The notes under the pieces are model-generated. The model made no database searches. It was not told where the DNA came from and was given only the letters and a program-made list of their open reading frames with translations. Positions 39,637 through 48,371 of a stretch of DNA of 64,000 nt are shown in pieces. Within the stretch, counting starts at the first letter, position 1. Each line of letters starts with the position of its first letter. Position numbers and translations under genes: made by a program. This stretch comes from Noviluteimonas caseinilytica (lineage in GTDB: Bacteria; Pseudomonadota; Gammaproteobacteria; Xanthomonadales; Xanthomonadaceae): the NCBI RefSeq assembly GCF_018406605.1, contig NZ_AP024545.1:2790001-2854000 (forward strand), written 5' to 3'.

Positions 39637-40595
39637 TTCCTCAGGTCCATGCCCGCGTACAGCGATGCGACCTGCGGGTAGCCGTTGAACAGCTTCGTCG
39701 GGATGCGTTCTGCAAACAGCTTGCTCGCGGTGCCGGCGATGCGGCGCTCGGTCTTCTGGCTCCAGCGCGGATGGTCGACGTTCGGATTGACGTTGGAGAA
39801 GAAGCCGTACTCGCTCGGCTGCGAGGCGTGCCACGCGGTCTCCGGCATCTTCTCGACGAACTCGATGCGCACGATCGACTTGATCCCCTTGAACCCGTAC
39901 TTCCACGGCACGAGCAGTCGCAGCGGCGCACCGTTCTGCTGCGGCAACGCCTTGCCGTAGAGCCCGGTGGCCAGGAACGCGAGCGGATGCATGGCCTCGT
40001 CGATGCGCAGGCCTTCGCGGTACGGCCAGTCGAGGATCGGATAGCGGATGCCCGGCATCTGCACCGGATCGCCCAGCGTCACGAAGGCCACGTACTTCGC
40101 CTTCGAGGTGGGCTCGAATCGCTTGAGCACCGGGCCCAGCGGCACGCCGAGCCACGGGATCACCATCGACCAGCCTTCCACGCAGCGCAGCCGGTAGATG
40201 CGTTCCTCGGGCTTGAAGCCCTTCAGCAGGTCGTCGAGCGACAGGCGGCCGGGCTTGGCGCATTCGCCGCCGACCAGGACGGTCCAGGGTTTGGTGCGCA
40301 GGGTTTTCTTCGCCTGCGACGGGTCGGCCTTGCCGCTGCCGAACTCGTAGAAGTTGTTGTAGCTGGTGGCGTCTTCGAAACGCGTCAGCTCTTCCGTGGT
40401 GCGGAAGCCGGAACTCGCCTGTGCCGGGGTCACGATGGTCTTCGACGGCGGCGGCGGGGGCGCGGCATCGCTGCAGCCCGACAGCGCCAGGGTGGGCATC
40501 GCGGCGAAGGCAGCCAGCAGCCGTCGGCGATCGGCGTAGACCGCCTCGTCGGTGATCTGCGAAGCGGGGATGTTGAGGGCGTCGCGCAGGCTCAT
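39627..40595 (-). CDS. msrP: MsrP, periplasmic molybdopterin methionine sulfoxide reductase
   Basis: Reverse start at ATG 40595. Tat-type leader (DRRRLLAAFAAMPTLALSGC), then the sulfite-oxidase-like fold with the molybdenum-ligand cysteine in YRLRCVEGWSMVIPW and the family motifs TSYNNFYEFG and APLRLLVPWKYGFKGIKSIV. Repairs oxidised methionines in periplasmic proteins. 322 residues is normal. Confidence 0.95.
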   Translation of the reverse strand: MSLRDALNIPASQITDEAVYADRRRLLAAFAAMPTLALSGCSDAAPPPPPSKTIVTPAQASSGFRTTEELTRFEDATSYNNFYEFGSGKADPSQAKKTLRTKPWTVLVGGECAKPGRLSLDDLLKGFKPEERIYRLRCVEGWSMVIPWLGVPLGPVLKRFEPTSKAKYVAFVTLGDPVQMPGIRYPILDWPYREGLRIDEAMHPLAFLATGLYGKALPQQNGAPLRLLVPWKYGFKGIKSIVRIEFVEKMPETAWHASQPSEYGFFSNVNPNVDHPRWSQKTERRIAGTASKLFAERIPTKLFNGYPQVASLYAGMDLRKWF

Positions 40596-40735
40596 GTCGG
40601 GCTCCTTTGGTAGAGCAATTCGCCCGAGGGCACCGGAAGGTTACGTGCGAAAGCATCCAGCGGATGCGAAGAGTGCTTCCACTCCAATTCTCCTGTTGCA
40701 TACTGGCCCGCCACCATTCAGGAGCTTTCGCCGAC

Positions 40736-41821
40736 ATGTCCCGCGCCTACAACTTCAGCGCCGGTCCGGCGACCCTTCCCGAACCGGTGTTGCGCCAGGC
40801 GCAGTCGGAAATGCTGGAGTGGCGCGACGCGGGTGCGTCGATCGTCGAGATCAGCCATCGCGGGCCGGAGTTCCTCGAAGTCGCCACCAGCGCCGAGCGC
40901 GCGTTGCGCGCGCTGCTCTCCATCCCCGACGACTACGCGGTCCTGTTCACCCAGGGCGGCGCCACCACGCAGCAGGCGCTGATCCCGCTCAACTTCGCGC
41001 AGCCGGGCCAGCCGGCCGATTACGTCGTGACCGGGCACTGGGGCAAGACGGCGCTGAAGCAGGCCGGGCCGTACGTGGCCACGCATGTCGCGGCCAGCAG
41101 CGAGGCCGACGGCTATCGCAACATTCCCGCGCGCAGCACCTGGCAGTTCGCCGCCGATGCGGCGTACGTGCACATCACCGCCAACGAAACCATCCACGGC
41201 GTCGAGTTCCGCGAGATCCCGGACGTCGGCGACGTGCCGCTGGTCGCGGACTTCAGCTCCTCGATCGCCAGCGAACCGTTGGACATCGGCAAGTTCGGCG
41301 TGATCTACGCCGGCGCGCAGAAGAACCTGGGGCCGGTCGGCATCAGCGTCACCATCGTCCGCCGCGACCTGCTGGAACGCGCCGGCCAGCCGCGCGCCGA
41401 CATCTTCGACTACCGCTCGCAGCTCAAGGGCGAGTCGATGCTCAACACGCCGCCCACCTGGAACTGGTACATGCTCGGCCTCACCGTGCAGTGGATGCTG
41501 GACGAAGGCGGCGTGGCCGAGTTCGCGCAGCGCAACGCGCGCAAGTCGGCGCTGCTGTATTCGGCGATCGACGAGAGCGGCGGCTTCTATCGCAACGAAG
41601 TCGACCCGGCCGTCCGGTCGCGCATGAACGTGCCGTTCTTCCTCAAGGATGAAGCGCTCGACAAACCCTTCCTGTCCGAAGCCAAGGACGCCGGCTTGAT
41701 CGCGCTCAAGGGCCACCGCGTGATCGGCGGCATGCGCGCGTCGATCTACAACGCGATGCCCGAGGCGGGCGTGCAGGCGCTGGCCGATTTCATGCGGGAC
41801 TTCATGCGGCGCCATGGCTAA
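40736..41821 (+). CDS. serC: Phosphoserine aminotransferase
   Basis: ATG 40736. 361 residues, family length. Starts SRAYNFSAGPATLPEPVL; the PLP lysine lies in IYAGAQKNLGPVG; the C-terminal motif is IGGMRASIYNAMP. Catalyses 3-phosphohydroxypyruvate to phosphoserine in serine synthesis, and also acts in pyridoxal phosphate synthesis. First gene of serC-pheA-hisC-aroA, all overlapping. A TTGCATACTGG promoter-like motif lies about 35 bases upstream. Confidence 0.97.
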   Translation: MSRAYNFSAGPATLPEPVLRQAQSEMLEWRDAGASIVEISHRGPEFLEVATSAERALRALLSIPDDYAVLFTQGGATTQQALIPLNFAQPGQPADYVVTGHWGKTALKQAGPYVATHVAASSEADGYRNIPARSTWQFAADAAYVHITANETIHGVEFREIPDVGDVPLVADFSSSIASEPLDIGKFGVIYAGAQKNLGPVGISVTIVRRDLLERAGQPRADIFDYRSQLKGESMLNTPPTWNWYMLGLTVQWMLDEGGVAEFAQRNARKSALLYSAIDESGGFYRNEVDPAVRSRMNVPFFLKDEALDKPFLSEAKDAGLIALKGHRVIGGMRASIYNAMPEAGVQALADFMRDFMRRHG

Positions 41822-42977
41822 GGCGAAACCGCCGTCGAAGGCGAAACCCGCGCCGCGCACCAAACGCGTGGCTGCGGCGGTGCCGGAGTCGCTGGGCGCG
41901 CAACCGGATCTTGCGGCGGTGCGCGCGCAGATCGATGGCATCGATCGCGAGATCCAATCCCTGATCGCCGAACGCGCCCTGTGGGCGCGGCAGGTCGGCA
42001 AGGCGAAGGGCAAGCTCGCCGCCGCGGTGGATTACTACCGGCCCGAACGCGAAGCGCAGGTACTGCGCCGCGTGGTGGACCGCAACGAAGGCCCGCTGGC
42101 CGACGACGTGCTGGTGCGGCTGTTCCGCGAAATCATGTCCGCGTGCCTGGCGCAGCAGGAACCGCTGAAAGTCGGTTACCTCGGGCCGGAAGGCACGTTC
42201 TCGCAGCAGGCGGTGCACAAGCACTTCGGCCATTCGGCGAAAGGGCTGCCGCTGGCGAGCGTGGAGGAAGTGTTCGACGAGGTCGCCGCGGGGCACGCCG
42301 ATTTCGGCGTGGTGCCGGTGGAGAACTCGGGGCAGGGCACCATCCAGTCGACGCTCGACATGTTCATCACCTCGCCGCTGAAGATTTGCGGCGAAGTGGA
42401 ATTGCGCGTCCATCAATACTTGCTGTCGCGCACGGGGCATATCGAAGACATCGAACGCGTGTATTCGCACGGGTTGTCGCTCGCGCAGTGCCGCGGGTGG
42501 TTGCGGCAGCACCTGCCGCAGGCGGAGAAGCATGCGGTGGCCAGCAATGCGGAAGCGGCGCGGCGTGCGCGCAACGCGGATGACTCGGCGGCGATCGCCG
42601 GCGAGAACGCGGGGCACGTGTACGGATTGAAAGTGGTGGCGGGGCCGATCGAGGATCGCCCGGACAACACGACGCGGTTCCTGGTGATCGGGCGGGCGCT
42701 GTTCCCGCCGTCCGGACATGACCGCACGTCGATCATGGTGTTCGTGCGCGACCAGCCGGGCGCGCTGTTCAAGGTGCTGGAACCGCTGGCGCGTCGCGGC
42801 ATCAGCATGAACCGCATCGAGTCGCGGCCCGCGCATACCGGGCTGTGGCAGTACGCGTTCTTCATCGATGCGGGCGGGCACGTGGAAGAGTCGCCGTTGC
42901 GCGATGCGCTGGCGGACCTGGAAGACTTTGCCGAGAACGTCACCGTGCTGGGGTCGTATCCGGTGGCCGTGCCATGA
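41814..42977 (+). CDS. pheA: Bifunctional chorismate mutase / prephenate dehydratase
   Basis: ATG 41814 overlaps serC by 8 bases. Domains: chorismate mutase (residues 30-115, VRAQIDGIDREIQSLIAERA), prephenate dehydratase (VGYLGPEGTFSQQA; NTTRFLVIG) and a C-terminal ACT domain with the phenylalanine-binding IESRP. Makes phenylpyruvate for phenylalanine. 387 residues with a basic N-terminal extension. Confidence 0.97.
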   Translation: MAKAKPPSKAKPAPRTKRVAAAVPESLGAQPDLAAVRAQIDGIDREIQSLIAERALWARQVGKAKGKLAAAVDYYRPEREAQVLRRVVDRNEGPLADDVLVRLFREIMSACLAQQEPLKVGYLGPEGTFSQQAVHKHFGHSAKGLPLASVEEVFDEVAAGHADFGVVPVENSGQGTIQSTLDMFITSPLKICGEVELRVHQYLLSRTGHIEDIERVYSHGLSLAQCRGWLRQHLPQAEKHAVASNAEAARRARNADDSAAIAGENAGHVYGLKVVAGPIEDRPDNTTRFLVIGRALFPPSGHDRTSIMVFVRDQPGALFKVLEPLARRGISMNRIESRPAHTGLWQYAFFIDAGGHVEESPLRDALADLEDFAENVTVLGSYPVAVP

Positions 42978-44089
42978 CTTCAGACGGTGTGGGTTTCGAA
43001 GCGCTGGCGCAGCCCGGCATTCGTGGATTGCGCGCCTACGATCCCGGCCACGATCTCGTGGCGTGGCGGCGGCGCGTGGGGCCGGGGTTGATCGAACTCG
43101 GGTCGAATGAAAATCCCTGGGGCCCATCGGCGGCCGCCCGCGATGCGGTGCTGGATTGTTTGCACTCGCTGCATCGGTATCCCGATCCGCTGGGCGGCGA
43201 CTTGAAACGCGCCCTGGCCGCGAAACTCGGCGTCGAAGTCCCGCAACTCCTGCTTGGCAACGGCTCGCATGAATTGCTGATGCAGGTGGGGCAGGTGTTC
43301 GCGGGTGCGGGCGATGAGATCGTGGCGTCGGAGTTCGGCTTCGCGGTGTATGCGTTGGCGGCGCAAGCCGCGGGTGCGACGCTCGTGCGCGCGCCGGCAT
43401 TGCCGCGATCGCATGCGATGCCGCGCGGACATGACCTCGACGCATTGGCCGACGCGATCACGCCGCGCACGCGCGTGGTGTATCTCGCCAATCCCAACAA
43501 TCCGACGGGCACATGGTTCGCCATCGACGCGCTCGCCGCGTTCCTGGCGCGCGTGCCCGACACGGTGATCGTCGTGGTCGACGAGGCGTACGCGGAATTC
43601 GTCGACGATGGCGCGACCGCGTTGTCGCTGCTTCCTTCGCATCCCAACCTCGTGGTCACGCGCACCTTCAGCAAGGCGCATGCGCTGGCGGGCTTGCGCG
43701 TGGGGTATGCGGTCGCGCATCCCGGCTGGGTCGCGGTGATGGAGCGCGTGCGTGAAAGCTTCAACGTGAACCTGGTGGGCCTGGCGGCGGCGGAAGCCGC
43801 GCTGGCCGACGACGCGCACATGCGCTGGGCACTCGCGCGCAACGCCGAGGAGCGTGCGAAGCTCAGCGAGGCGTTGTCGTCGCGCGGGTGGTTCGTGCAT
43901 CCGTCGATGACCAATTTCCTGCTGGTCGAATTCGGCGCCGACACGCCGATGTTCGAAGCCGGCCTGCTCGAACGTGGCCTCGTGCTGCGCCCCATGGGCG
44001 GGTATGGTCTGCCGCAGTGCCTGCGCATCACGGTGGGCGATCGCGACGAAAACCGGCGGCTCCTCGCCGCCCTGGATGAGATGCGATGA
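42974..44089 (+). CDS. hisC: Histidinol-phosphate / aromatic aminotransferase
   Basis: ATG 42974 overlaps the pheA stop (ATGA). Class I/II aminotransferase: ELGSNENPWGPSAAA, NPNNPTGTW, DEAYAEF, and the PLP lysine in TFSKAHALAGLRVGY. In this operon it probably transaminates phenylpyruvate or hydroxyphenylpyruvate as well as histidinol phosphate. Confidence 0.93.
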   Translation: MTSDGVGFEALAQPGIRGLRAYDPGHDLVAWRRRVGPGLIELGSNENPWGPSAAARDAVLDCLHSLHRYPDPLGGDLKRALAAKLGVEVPQLLLGNGSHELLMQVGQVFAGAGDEIVASEFGFAVYALAAQAAGATLVRAPALPRSHAMPRGHDLDALADAITPRTRVVYLANPNNPTGTWFAIDALAAFLARVPDTVIVVVDEAYAEFVDDGATALSLLPSHPNLVVTRTFSKAHALAGLRVGYAVAHPGWVAVMERVRESFNVNLVGLAAAEAALADDAHMRWALARNAEERAKLSEALSSRGWFVHPSMTNFLLVEFGADTPMFEAGLLERGLVLRPMGGYGLPQCLRITVGDRDENRRLLAALDEMR

Positions 44090-45405
44090 ACGCGAAGGAC
44101 CCGCTGCAACAGGACTGGATCGCCGCACGCGGGACGCCGTTGCACGGCGTGCTGGACGTGCCGGGCGACAAGTCCGTCTCGCACCGCGCGATCATGCTGG
44201 CGGCGCTGGCCGATGGCACGTCGCAGATCGATGGGTTCCTCGAAGGCGAAGACACGCGCGCGACCGCGGCGATCTTCGAACGGCTCGGCGTGAAGATCGA
44301 AGTGCCGGCCTCGCGCACGCGCATCGTGCATGGCGTGGGCCTGGATGGTTTGAGCGCACCGCATTCGCCGCTGGATTGCGGCAACGCGGGGACGGGCATG
44401 CGCTTGCTGGCGGGCTTGTTCGCCGCGCAGGCGTTCGACAGCGTGCTGATCGGCGATTCGTCGCTGACGCGGCGGCCGATGCGGCGCGTGCTGGATCCGC
44501 TGTCGCGCATGGGCGCGAAGATCGCCGCGCACGATGGTTTCCCGCCGCTGCGCATCACCGGCGGCCAGGAACTGCAGGGCATCGTATACAGCTCGGAGAT
44601 CGCGAGCGCGCAGGTGAAGTCTGCGGTGCTGCTGGCGGGCCTGTACGCGAAGGGCGAAACGCGCGTGCAGGAGCCGCATCCCACGCGCGACTACACCGAG
44701 CGGATGCTGCAGGCGTTCGGCTGGCCGGTGGAATTCTCGCCGGGCCTGGTGCGCCTGCCGGGAGGGCATCGGTTGACGGCGGCGCATGTGTCGGTGCCGG
44801 CGGATTTCTCGTCGGCGGCGTTCTTCCTCGTGGCTGCGAGCCTGATCCCGGAATCGGACGTCACCTTGCGTCGCGTCGGCATGAACCCGCGGCGCACCGG
44901 GTTGCTGCGCGTGTTGCGCGAGATGGGCGCGCAGATCGAGGAAACCGATGCAGGCGAGGAGGGCGGTGAAGCGCTCGCCGACCTGCGCGTGCGCCACGCC
45001 CCGTTGCATGGCATCGAAATTCCGCGCGACGCAGTGCCGGACATGATCGACGAGTTCCCCGCGTTGTTCGTCGCGGCCGCATGCGCGAAAGGCGCGACGG
45101 TGGTGCGTGGCGCCGCCGAGTTGCGCGTCAAGGAATCCGATCGCATCGCCACGATGGCCGCAGGCTTGCGCGCACTGGGCATCGAAATCGAAGAAGCCGC
45201 CGATGGCGCGACGATCCATGGCGGCACGCTGCGCGGCGGCAGCCTGGCCTCGCAGGGCGATCATCGCGTGGCCATGGCGTTCGCGATCGCGGGCCAGTTG
45301 GCGGAGGACGAAGTGCGGATCGCGGATGTGGCGAATGTGGCGACGTCGTTCCCGGCGTTCGATTCGCTGGCGCGCAAGTCCGGTTTCAACCTCCGCGCCG
45401 CATAA
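44086..45405 (+). CDS. aroA: 5-enolpyruvylshikimate-3-phosphate synthase
   Basis: ATG 44086 overlaps the hisC stop. 439 residues. Motifs: PGDKSVSHRAIMLAALADG, LDCGNAGTGMRLLAG and RVKESDRIATMAAGL. Sixth step of the shikimate pathway. Last gene of the operon; a REP-like palindrome follows. Confidence 0.97.
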   Translation: MNAKDPLQQDWIAARGTPLHGVLDVPGDKSVSHRAIMLAALADGTSQIDGFLEGEDTRATAAIFERLGVKIEVPASRTRIVHGVGLDGLSAPHSPLDCGNAGTGMRLLAGLFAAQAFDSVLIGDSSLTRRPMRRVLDPLSRMGAKIAAHDGFPPLRITGGQELQGIVYSSEIASAQVKSAVLLAGLYAKGETRVQEPHPTRDYTERMLQAFGWPVEFSPGLVRLPGGHRLTAAHVSVPADFSSAAFFLVAASLIPESDVTLRRVGMNPRRTGLLRVLREMGAQIEETDAGEEGGEALADLRVRHAPLHGIEIPRDAVPDMIDEFPALFVAAACAKGATVVRGAAELRVKESDRIATMAAGLRALGIEIEEAADGATIHGGTLRGGSLASQGDHRVAMAFAIAGQLAEDEVRIADVANVATSFPAFDSLARKSGFNLRAA

Positions 45406-45410
45406 CCGCT

Positions 45411-45449
45411 TGTCTCCTCCCCGCTCCGCGGGGAGGCCGGGAGGGGACG
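45411..45449. repeat. GC-rich REP-like palindrome (copy 2)
   Basis: CTCCCCGC-TCC-GCGGGGAG (45417-45435) flanked by GGCCGGGAGGGGAC; inverse of the copy at 29514-29552. May also end aroA transcription. Confidence 0.7.
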
Positions 45450-45467
45450 CCCAGATCGCGTCGATCC

Positions 45468-46067
45468 TTAAAGCTTGAACTCCACCGGCACGACAATCGT
45501 CTCCGCCACCGCCTGCCCACCCCGCATCGCCGGCTTGAACCGCCACCGGCGCACCGCATCCACCGCGGCCTTGTCCAGGTCGCGCGACAGGCTGCTGCTC
45601 TCCACGCGCACATCCGACGGCACGCCATCCGGCCCGACGTCCACCGCGAGCCGCACCGTGCCCGTTTCATTCCGCCGCATCGCGCGCTGCGGATAGCGCG
45701 GCGAGGGCGAGGACACCGGCACCGGCATCGTCGCCGGTGCAGCGGAGGCCATCGTCGGCGGCGGCACGGGCCGCGGCGCCACCGGGGCGACCGGGCGTGG
45801 CGCTTCGATCACGCGCGGCCGGTCTGCCGACGCGTTTTCATCCGGTTCTTCCATCCCGCTCGCGCCCGCCGCATCGCCCTGCATCGGCGCGGGCAACGGT
45901 GCGAATCCCGGCTCCTGGCTCGTCGGCGCCACGGGCGCGGTGGCCACGTGTTCGCCGCGCGCGTTCATCCACACGACGAGGAACACCACCAGGCCCAGGG
46001 CCAGCGCGCCGAGGATCAGGAGCGTGCCGCGCATCGAAGGAAGCACGGATTTTACAGCAGGGGACAT
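45468..46067 (-). CDS. TonB-like energy transducer, 199 aa
   Basis: Reverse start at ATG 46067 (MSPAVKSVLPSMRGTLLILG). One N-terminal membrane helix, a Pro/Ala-rich periplasmic linker (PVAPVAPRPVPPPTMASAAP) and a C-terminal TonB domain (RYPQRAMRRNETGTVRLAVD, AVRRWRFKPAMRGGQ). It would carry proton-motive-force energy to outer-membrane receptors. No exbB/exbD nearby. Confidence 0.88.
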   Translation of the reverse strand: MSPAVKSVLPSMRGTLLILGALALGLVVFLVVWMNARGEHVATAPVAPTSQEPGFAPLPAPMQGDAAGASGMEEPDENASADRPRVIEAPRPVAPVAPRPVPPPTMASAAPATMPVPVSSPSPRYPQRAMRRNETGTVRLAVDVGPDGVPSDVRVESSSLSRDLDKAAVDAVRRWRFKPAMRGGQAVAETIVVPVEFKL

Positions 46068-46195
46068 GGGGACCTCGCCGGGGGATGTCGCGGGACCGCT
46101 GGATTCTGTCACGCACGGGATTGGCGTCCCGTCAGCGCGCGCGCGATCCACAGGCCATAATTCAGCCCCCATACCGAAACGCCCCCGACCTCCCC

Positions 46196-47485
46196 ATGCT
46201 CGACCCCGCCCTCCTGCGCAGCCATCCCGCCGACGTCGCCGACCGCCTCAAGGCCACCCGCGGCTTCGACCTGCCGGTCGCGCACATCGAACAGCTGGAG
46301 GCCGAGCGCAAGCGCCTGCAGGTCCGCACCCAGGAATTGCAGAACCTGCGCAACACGCGCAGCAAGGCGATCGGCATGGCGAAGGCGAAGGGCGAGGACG
46401 TCGCGCCGCTGATGGCCGAAGTCGCCAGCTTCGGCGACGAGCTCAAGGCCTCGGAGATCGAACTCGAACGCCTCCGCGGCGAGCTCGAAATCCTCGCGCT
46501 CGGTATCCCCAACCTGCCGCACGCCGACGTCCCGCTGGGCGCCGACGAAGCGCACAACGTCGAGATCCACCGCTGGGGCAAGCCGCGCGTGTTCGATTTC
46601 GCGGTGAAGGATCACGTGGAGCTCGGCGCGCGCCATGGCTGGCTGGACGGCGATACCGCCGCCAAGCTCAGCGGCGCGCGTTTCACGATCCTGCGCGGCG
46701 GCCTGGCGCGCCTGCATCGCGCGCTCGCGCAGTTCATGCTCGACCTGCACACCAACGACCACGGCTACGAAGAAACCAACGTGCCGCTGATGGTCAATGC
46801 CGAAAGCATGCGCGGCACCGGCCAGCTGCCGAAGTTCGAAGACGATCTGTTCGCGACGCAAGTGCACGGCGACGAAGGCGGCCGGCGTTACCTCATCCCG
46901 ACGTCCGAAGTGCCGCTGACCAACATCGTCCGCGACGTGATCGTGGACGACAACCAGCTGCCGATGCGCATGACCGCGCATTCGATGTGCTTCCGCGCCG
47001 AAGCCGGCAGCCATGGCCGCGACACGCGCGGCATGATCCGCCAGCACCAGTTCGAGAAGGTGGAACTGGTGTCGATCGCGCGCCCCGACGAGTCGTACGC
47101 CGAACACGACCGCATGACGCGCTGCGCTGAAGTCGTGCTCGAAAAACTCGGCCTGCCGTACCGCCGCGTGCTGCTGTGCACCGGCGACATGGGCTTCGGC
47201 GCCACGAAGACCTACGACCTCGAAGTCTGGCTGCCGTCGCAGGACACGTATCGCGAGATCTCCAGCTGCTCCAACTGCGAAGCCTTCCAGGCCCGCCGCA
47301 TGCAGGCCCGCTGGCGCAATCCGTCGACCGGCAAGCCGGAGCCGGTGCATACGTTGAATGGTTCGGGCGTCGCCGTGGGCCGCGCGTTGATCGCGGTGAT
47401 GGAGAACAACCAGAACGCGGACGGCAGCATCACGGTGCCGGACGTGTTGCGGCCGTACATGGGGGGGGTTGAACAGATTTCGTGA
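46196..47485 (+). CDS. serS: Seryl-tRNA synthetase
   Basis: ATG 46196. 429 residues. An N-terminal coiled-coil arm (LEAERKRLQVRTQELQNLRN) and a class II catalytic core with motif 2 (FRAEAGSHGRDTRGMIRQHQ) and motif 3 (NGSGVAVGRALIAVMEN). Charges tRNA-Ser. Transcription ends at the terminator 47551-47576. Confidence 0.97.
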   Translation: MLDPALLRSHPADVADRLKATRGFDLPVAHIEQLEAERKRLQVRTQELQNLRNTRSKAIGMAKAKGEDVAPLMAEVASFGDELKASEIELERLRGELEILALGIPNLPHADVPLGADEAHNVEIHRWGKPRVFDFAVKDHVELGARHGWLDGDTAAKLSGARFTILRGGLARLHRALAQFMLDLHTNDHGYEETNVPLMVNAESMRGTGQLPKFEDDLFATQVHGDEGGRRYLIPTSEVPLTNIVRDVIVDDNQLPMRMTAHSMCFRAEAGSHGRDTRGMIRQHQFEKVELVSIARPDESYAEHDRMTRCAEVVLEKLGLPYRRVLLCTGDMGFGATKTYDLEVWLPSQDTYREISSCSNCEAFQARRMQARWRNPSTGKPEPVHTLNGSGVAVGRALIAVMENNQNADGSITVPDVLRPYMGGVEQIS

Positions 47486-47488
47486 ATC

Positions 47489-47618
47489 GGGACCGGGGAC
47501 CGGGGACCAGGGACCGGGGACCAGGGACCAGGGACCGGGGAAAAACAGAAAGCCGCGCATCGCTGCGCGGCTTTTTGCGTTTGACGTTCCTGGTCCCTCG
47601 TCCCTGGTCCCCGGTCCC
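47489..47618. repeat. GGGACC heptamer tracts flanking a terminator
   Basis: About seven tandem GGGACC[A/G] units follow serS (47489-47540), and inverted units (GGTCCC) lie at 47587-47618. The two tracts can pair around the terminator between them. Confidence 0.75.
47551..47576. terminator. Bidirectional rho-independent terminator
   Basis: AGCCGCGCA-TCGC-TGCGCGGCT followed by TTTTT; on the reverse strand the hairpin is followed by TTCTGTTTTT. It serves convergent serS and azoR. Confidence 0.85.
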
Positions 47619-47623
47619 GGCCT

Positions 47624-48205
47624 TTACGCAGCTTCGCGCAACGGCACCGGAATGGCCGCATGTGCTGCCTTCAACGCATCCTCGCGATGCTGCGGCGAAT
47701 ACGCCACGCCTTCGGCACGCACGAAGGTGATGTCGGTGACGCCCAGGAATCCGAACACCTGACGCAGGTAGGCTTCCTGGAAATCCGCCGGGCTCGTGTC
47801 GCCGTACATGCCGCCGCGACCGCTGGCGATCACCAGCGTCTTGCCACCGGCCAGGCCTTCGGGCCCGTTCTCGGTGTAGCGGAACGTCTTGCCGGCCACC
47901 GCCACGCGGTCGATCCAGGCCTTCAGCGTCGACGGGATACCGAAGTTGTACATGGGCGCCCCGATCACGATGACGTCGCTGGCGAGGAACTGGTCCATCG
48001 TCGCGTCGCCGTCGGCCTTGGCGGCCACGTCGGCGCCGGTGAGGACCTCGCCGGTGAGGTGGGGGAGGGGATTGTTGTCGAGATCGCGATAATCGACCGT
48101 CAGACCCGGGACAGCATCCTGCCAACGCGCGACAATCGCCGCGCTCAGCTCGCGGGTGACGGAGTTCGCGCCCAGGGCGCTGGAGTCGAGATGGAGGAGC
48201 TTCAT
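47624..48205 (-). CDS. azoR: FMN-dependent NADH-azoreductase / quinone reductase
   Basis: Reverse start at ATG 48205 (MKLLHLDSSALGANSVTREL). 193 residues, flavodoxin-like fold with FMN-binding GAPMYNFGIPSTLKAWIDR and ASGRGGMYG. Reduces quinones and azo compounds with NADH, protecting from thiol and electrophile stress. Divergent from a LysR gene that probably regulates it. Confidence 0.92.
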   Translation of the reverse strand: MKLLHLDSSALGANSVTRELSAAIVARWQDAVPGLTVDYRDLDNNPLPHLTGEVLTGADVAAKADGDATMDQFLASDVIVIGAPMYNFGIPSTLKAWIDRVAVAGKTFRYTENGPEGLAGGKTLVIASGRGGMYGDTSPADFQEAYLRQVFGFLGVTDITFVRAEGVAYSPQHREDALKAAHAAIPVPLREAA

Positions 48206-48254
48206 GGCGGTGCCTCGATGCAAGGCAGCGGGGTTGCTGCGTTGGGACGTAAGG

Positions 48255-48308
48255 TAGGCCGTTGCATCCATGGAATAAAGGCGGCCTAGCATCACGTATT
48301 GTTGCAAT
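48255..48308. promoter_or_regulatory. Candidate LysR operator between azoR and its regulator
   Basis: TAGGCC (48255-48260) pairs with GGCCTA (48283-48288), and ATTGTTGCAAT (48298-48308) is a second dyad. Both lie in the shared 166-base divergent promoter region. Confidence 0.4.
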
Positions 48309-48371
48309 TGTAGGATGATGGCTGTCCAAGCTCAGCCATACGGACCGCCTTTCACGGTTAAAGGGAGCGCC

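Noticed and set aside
43036..45546. 836-codon reverse open frame across hisC and aroA
   Set aside because: Antisense shadow; the forward genes have complete catalytic motifs.
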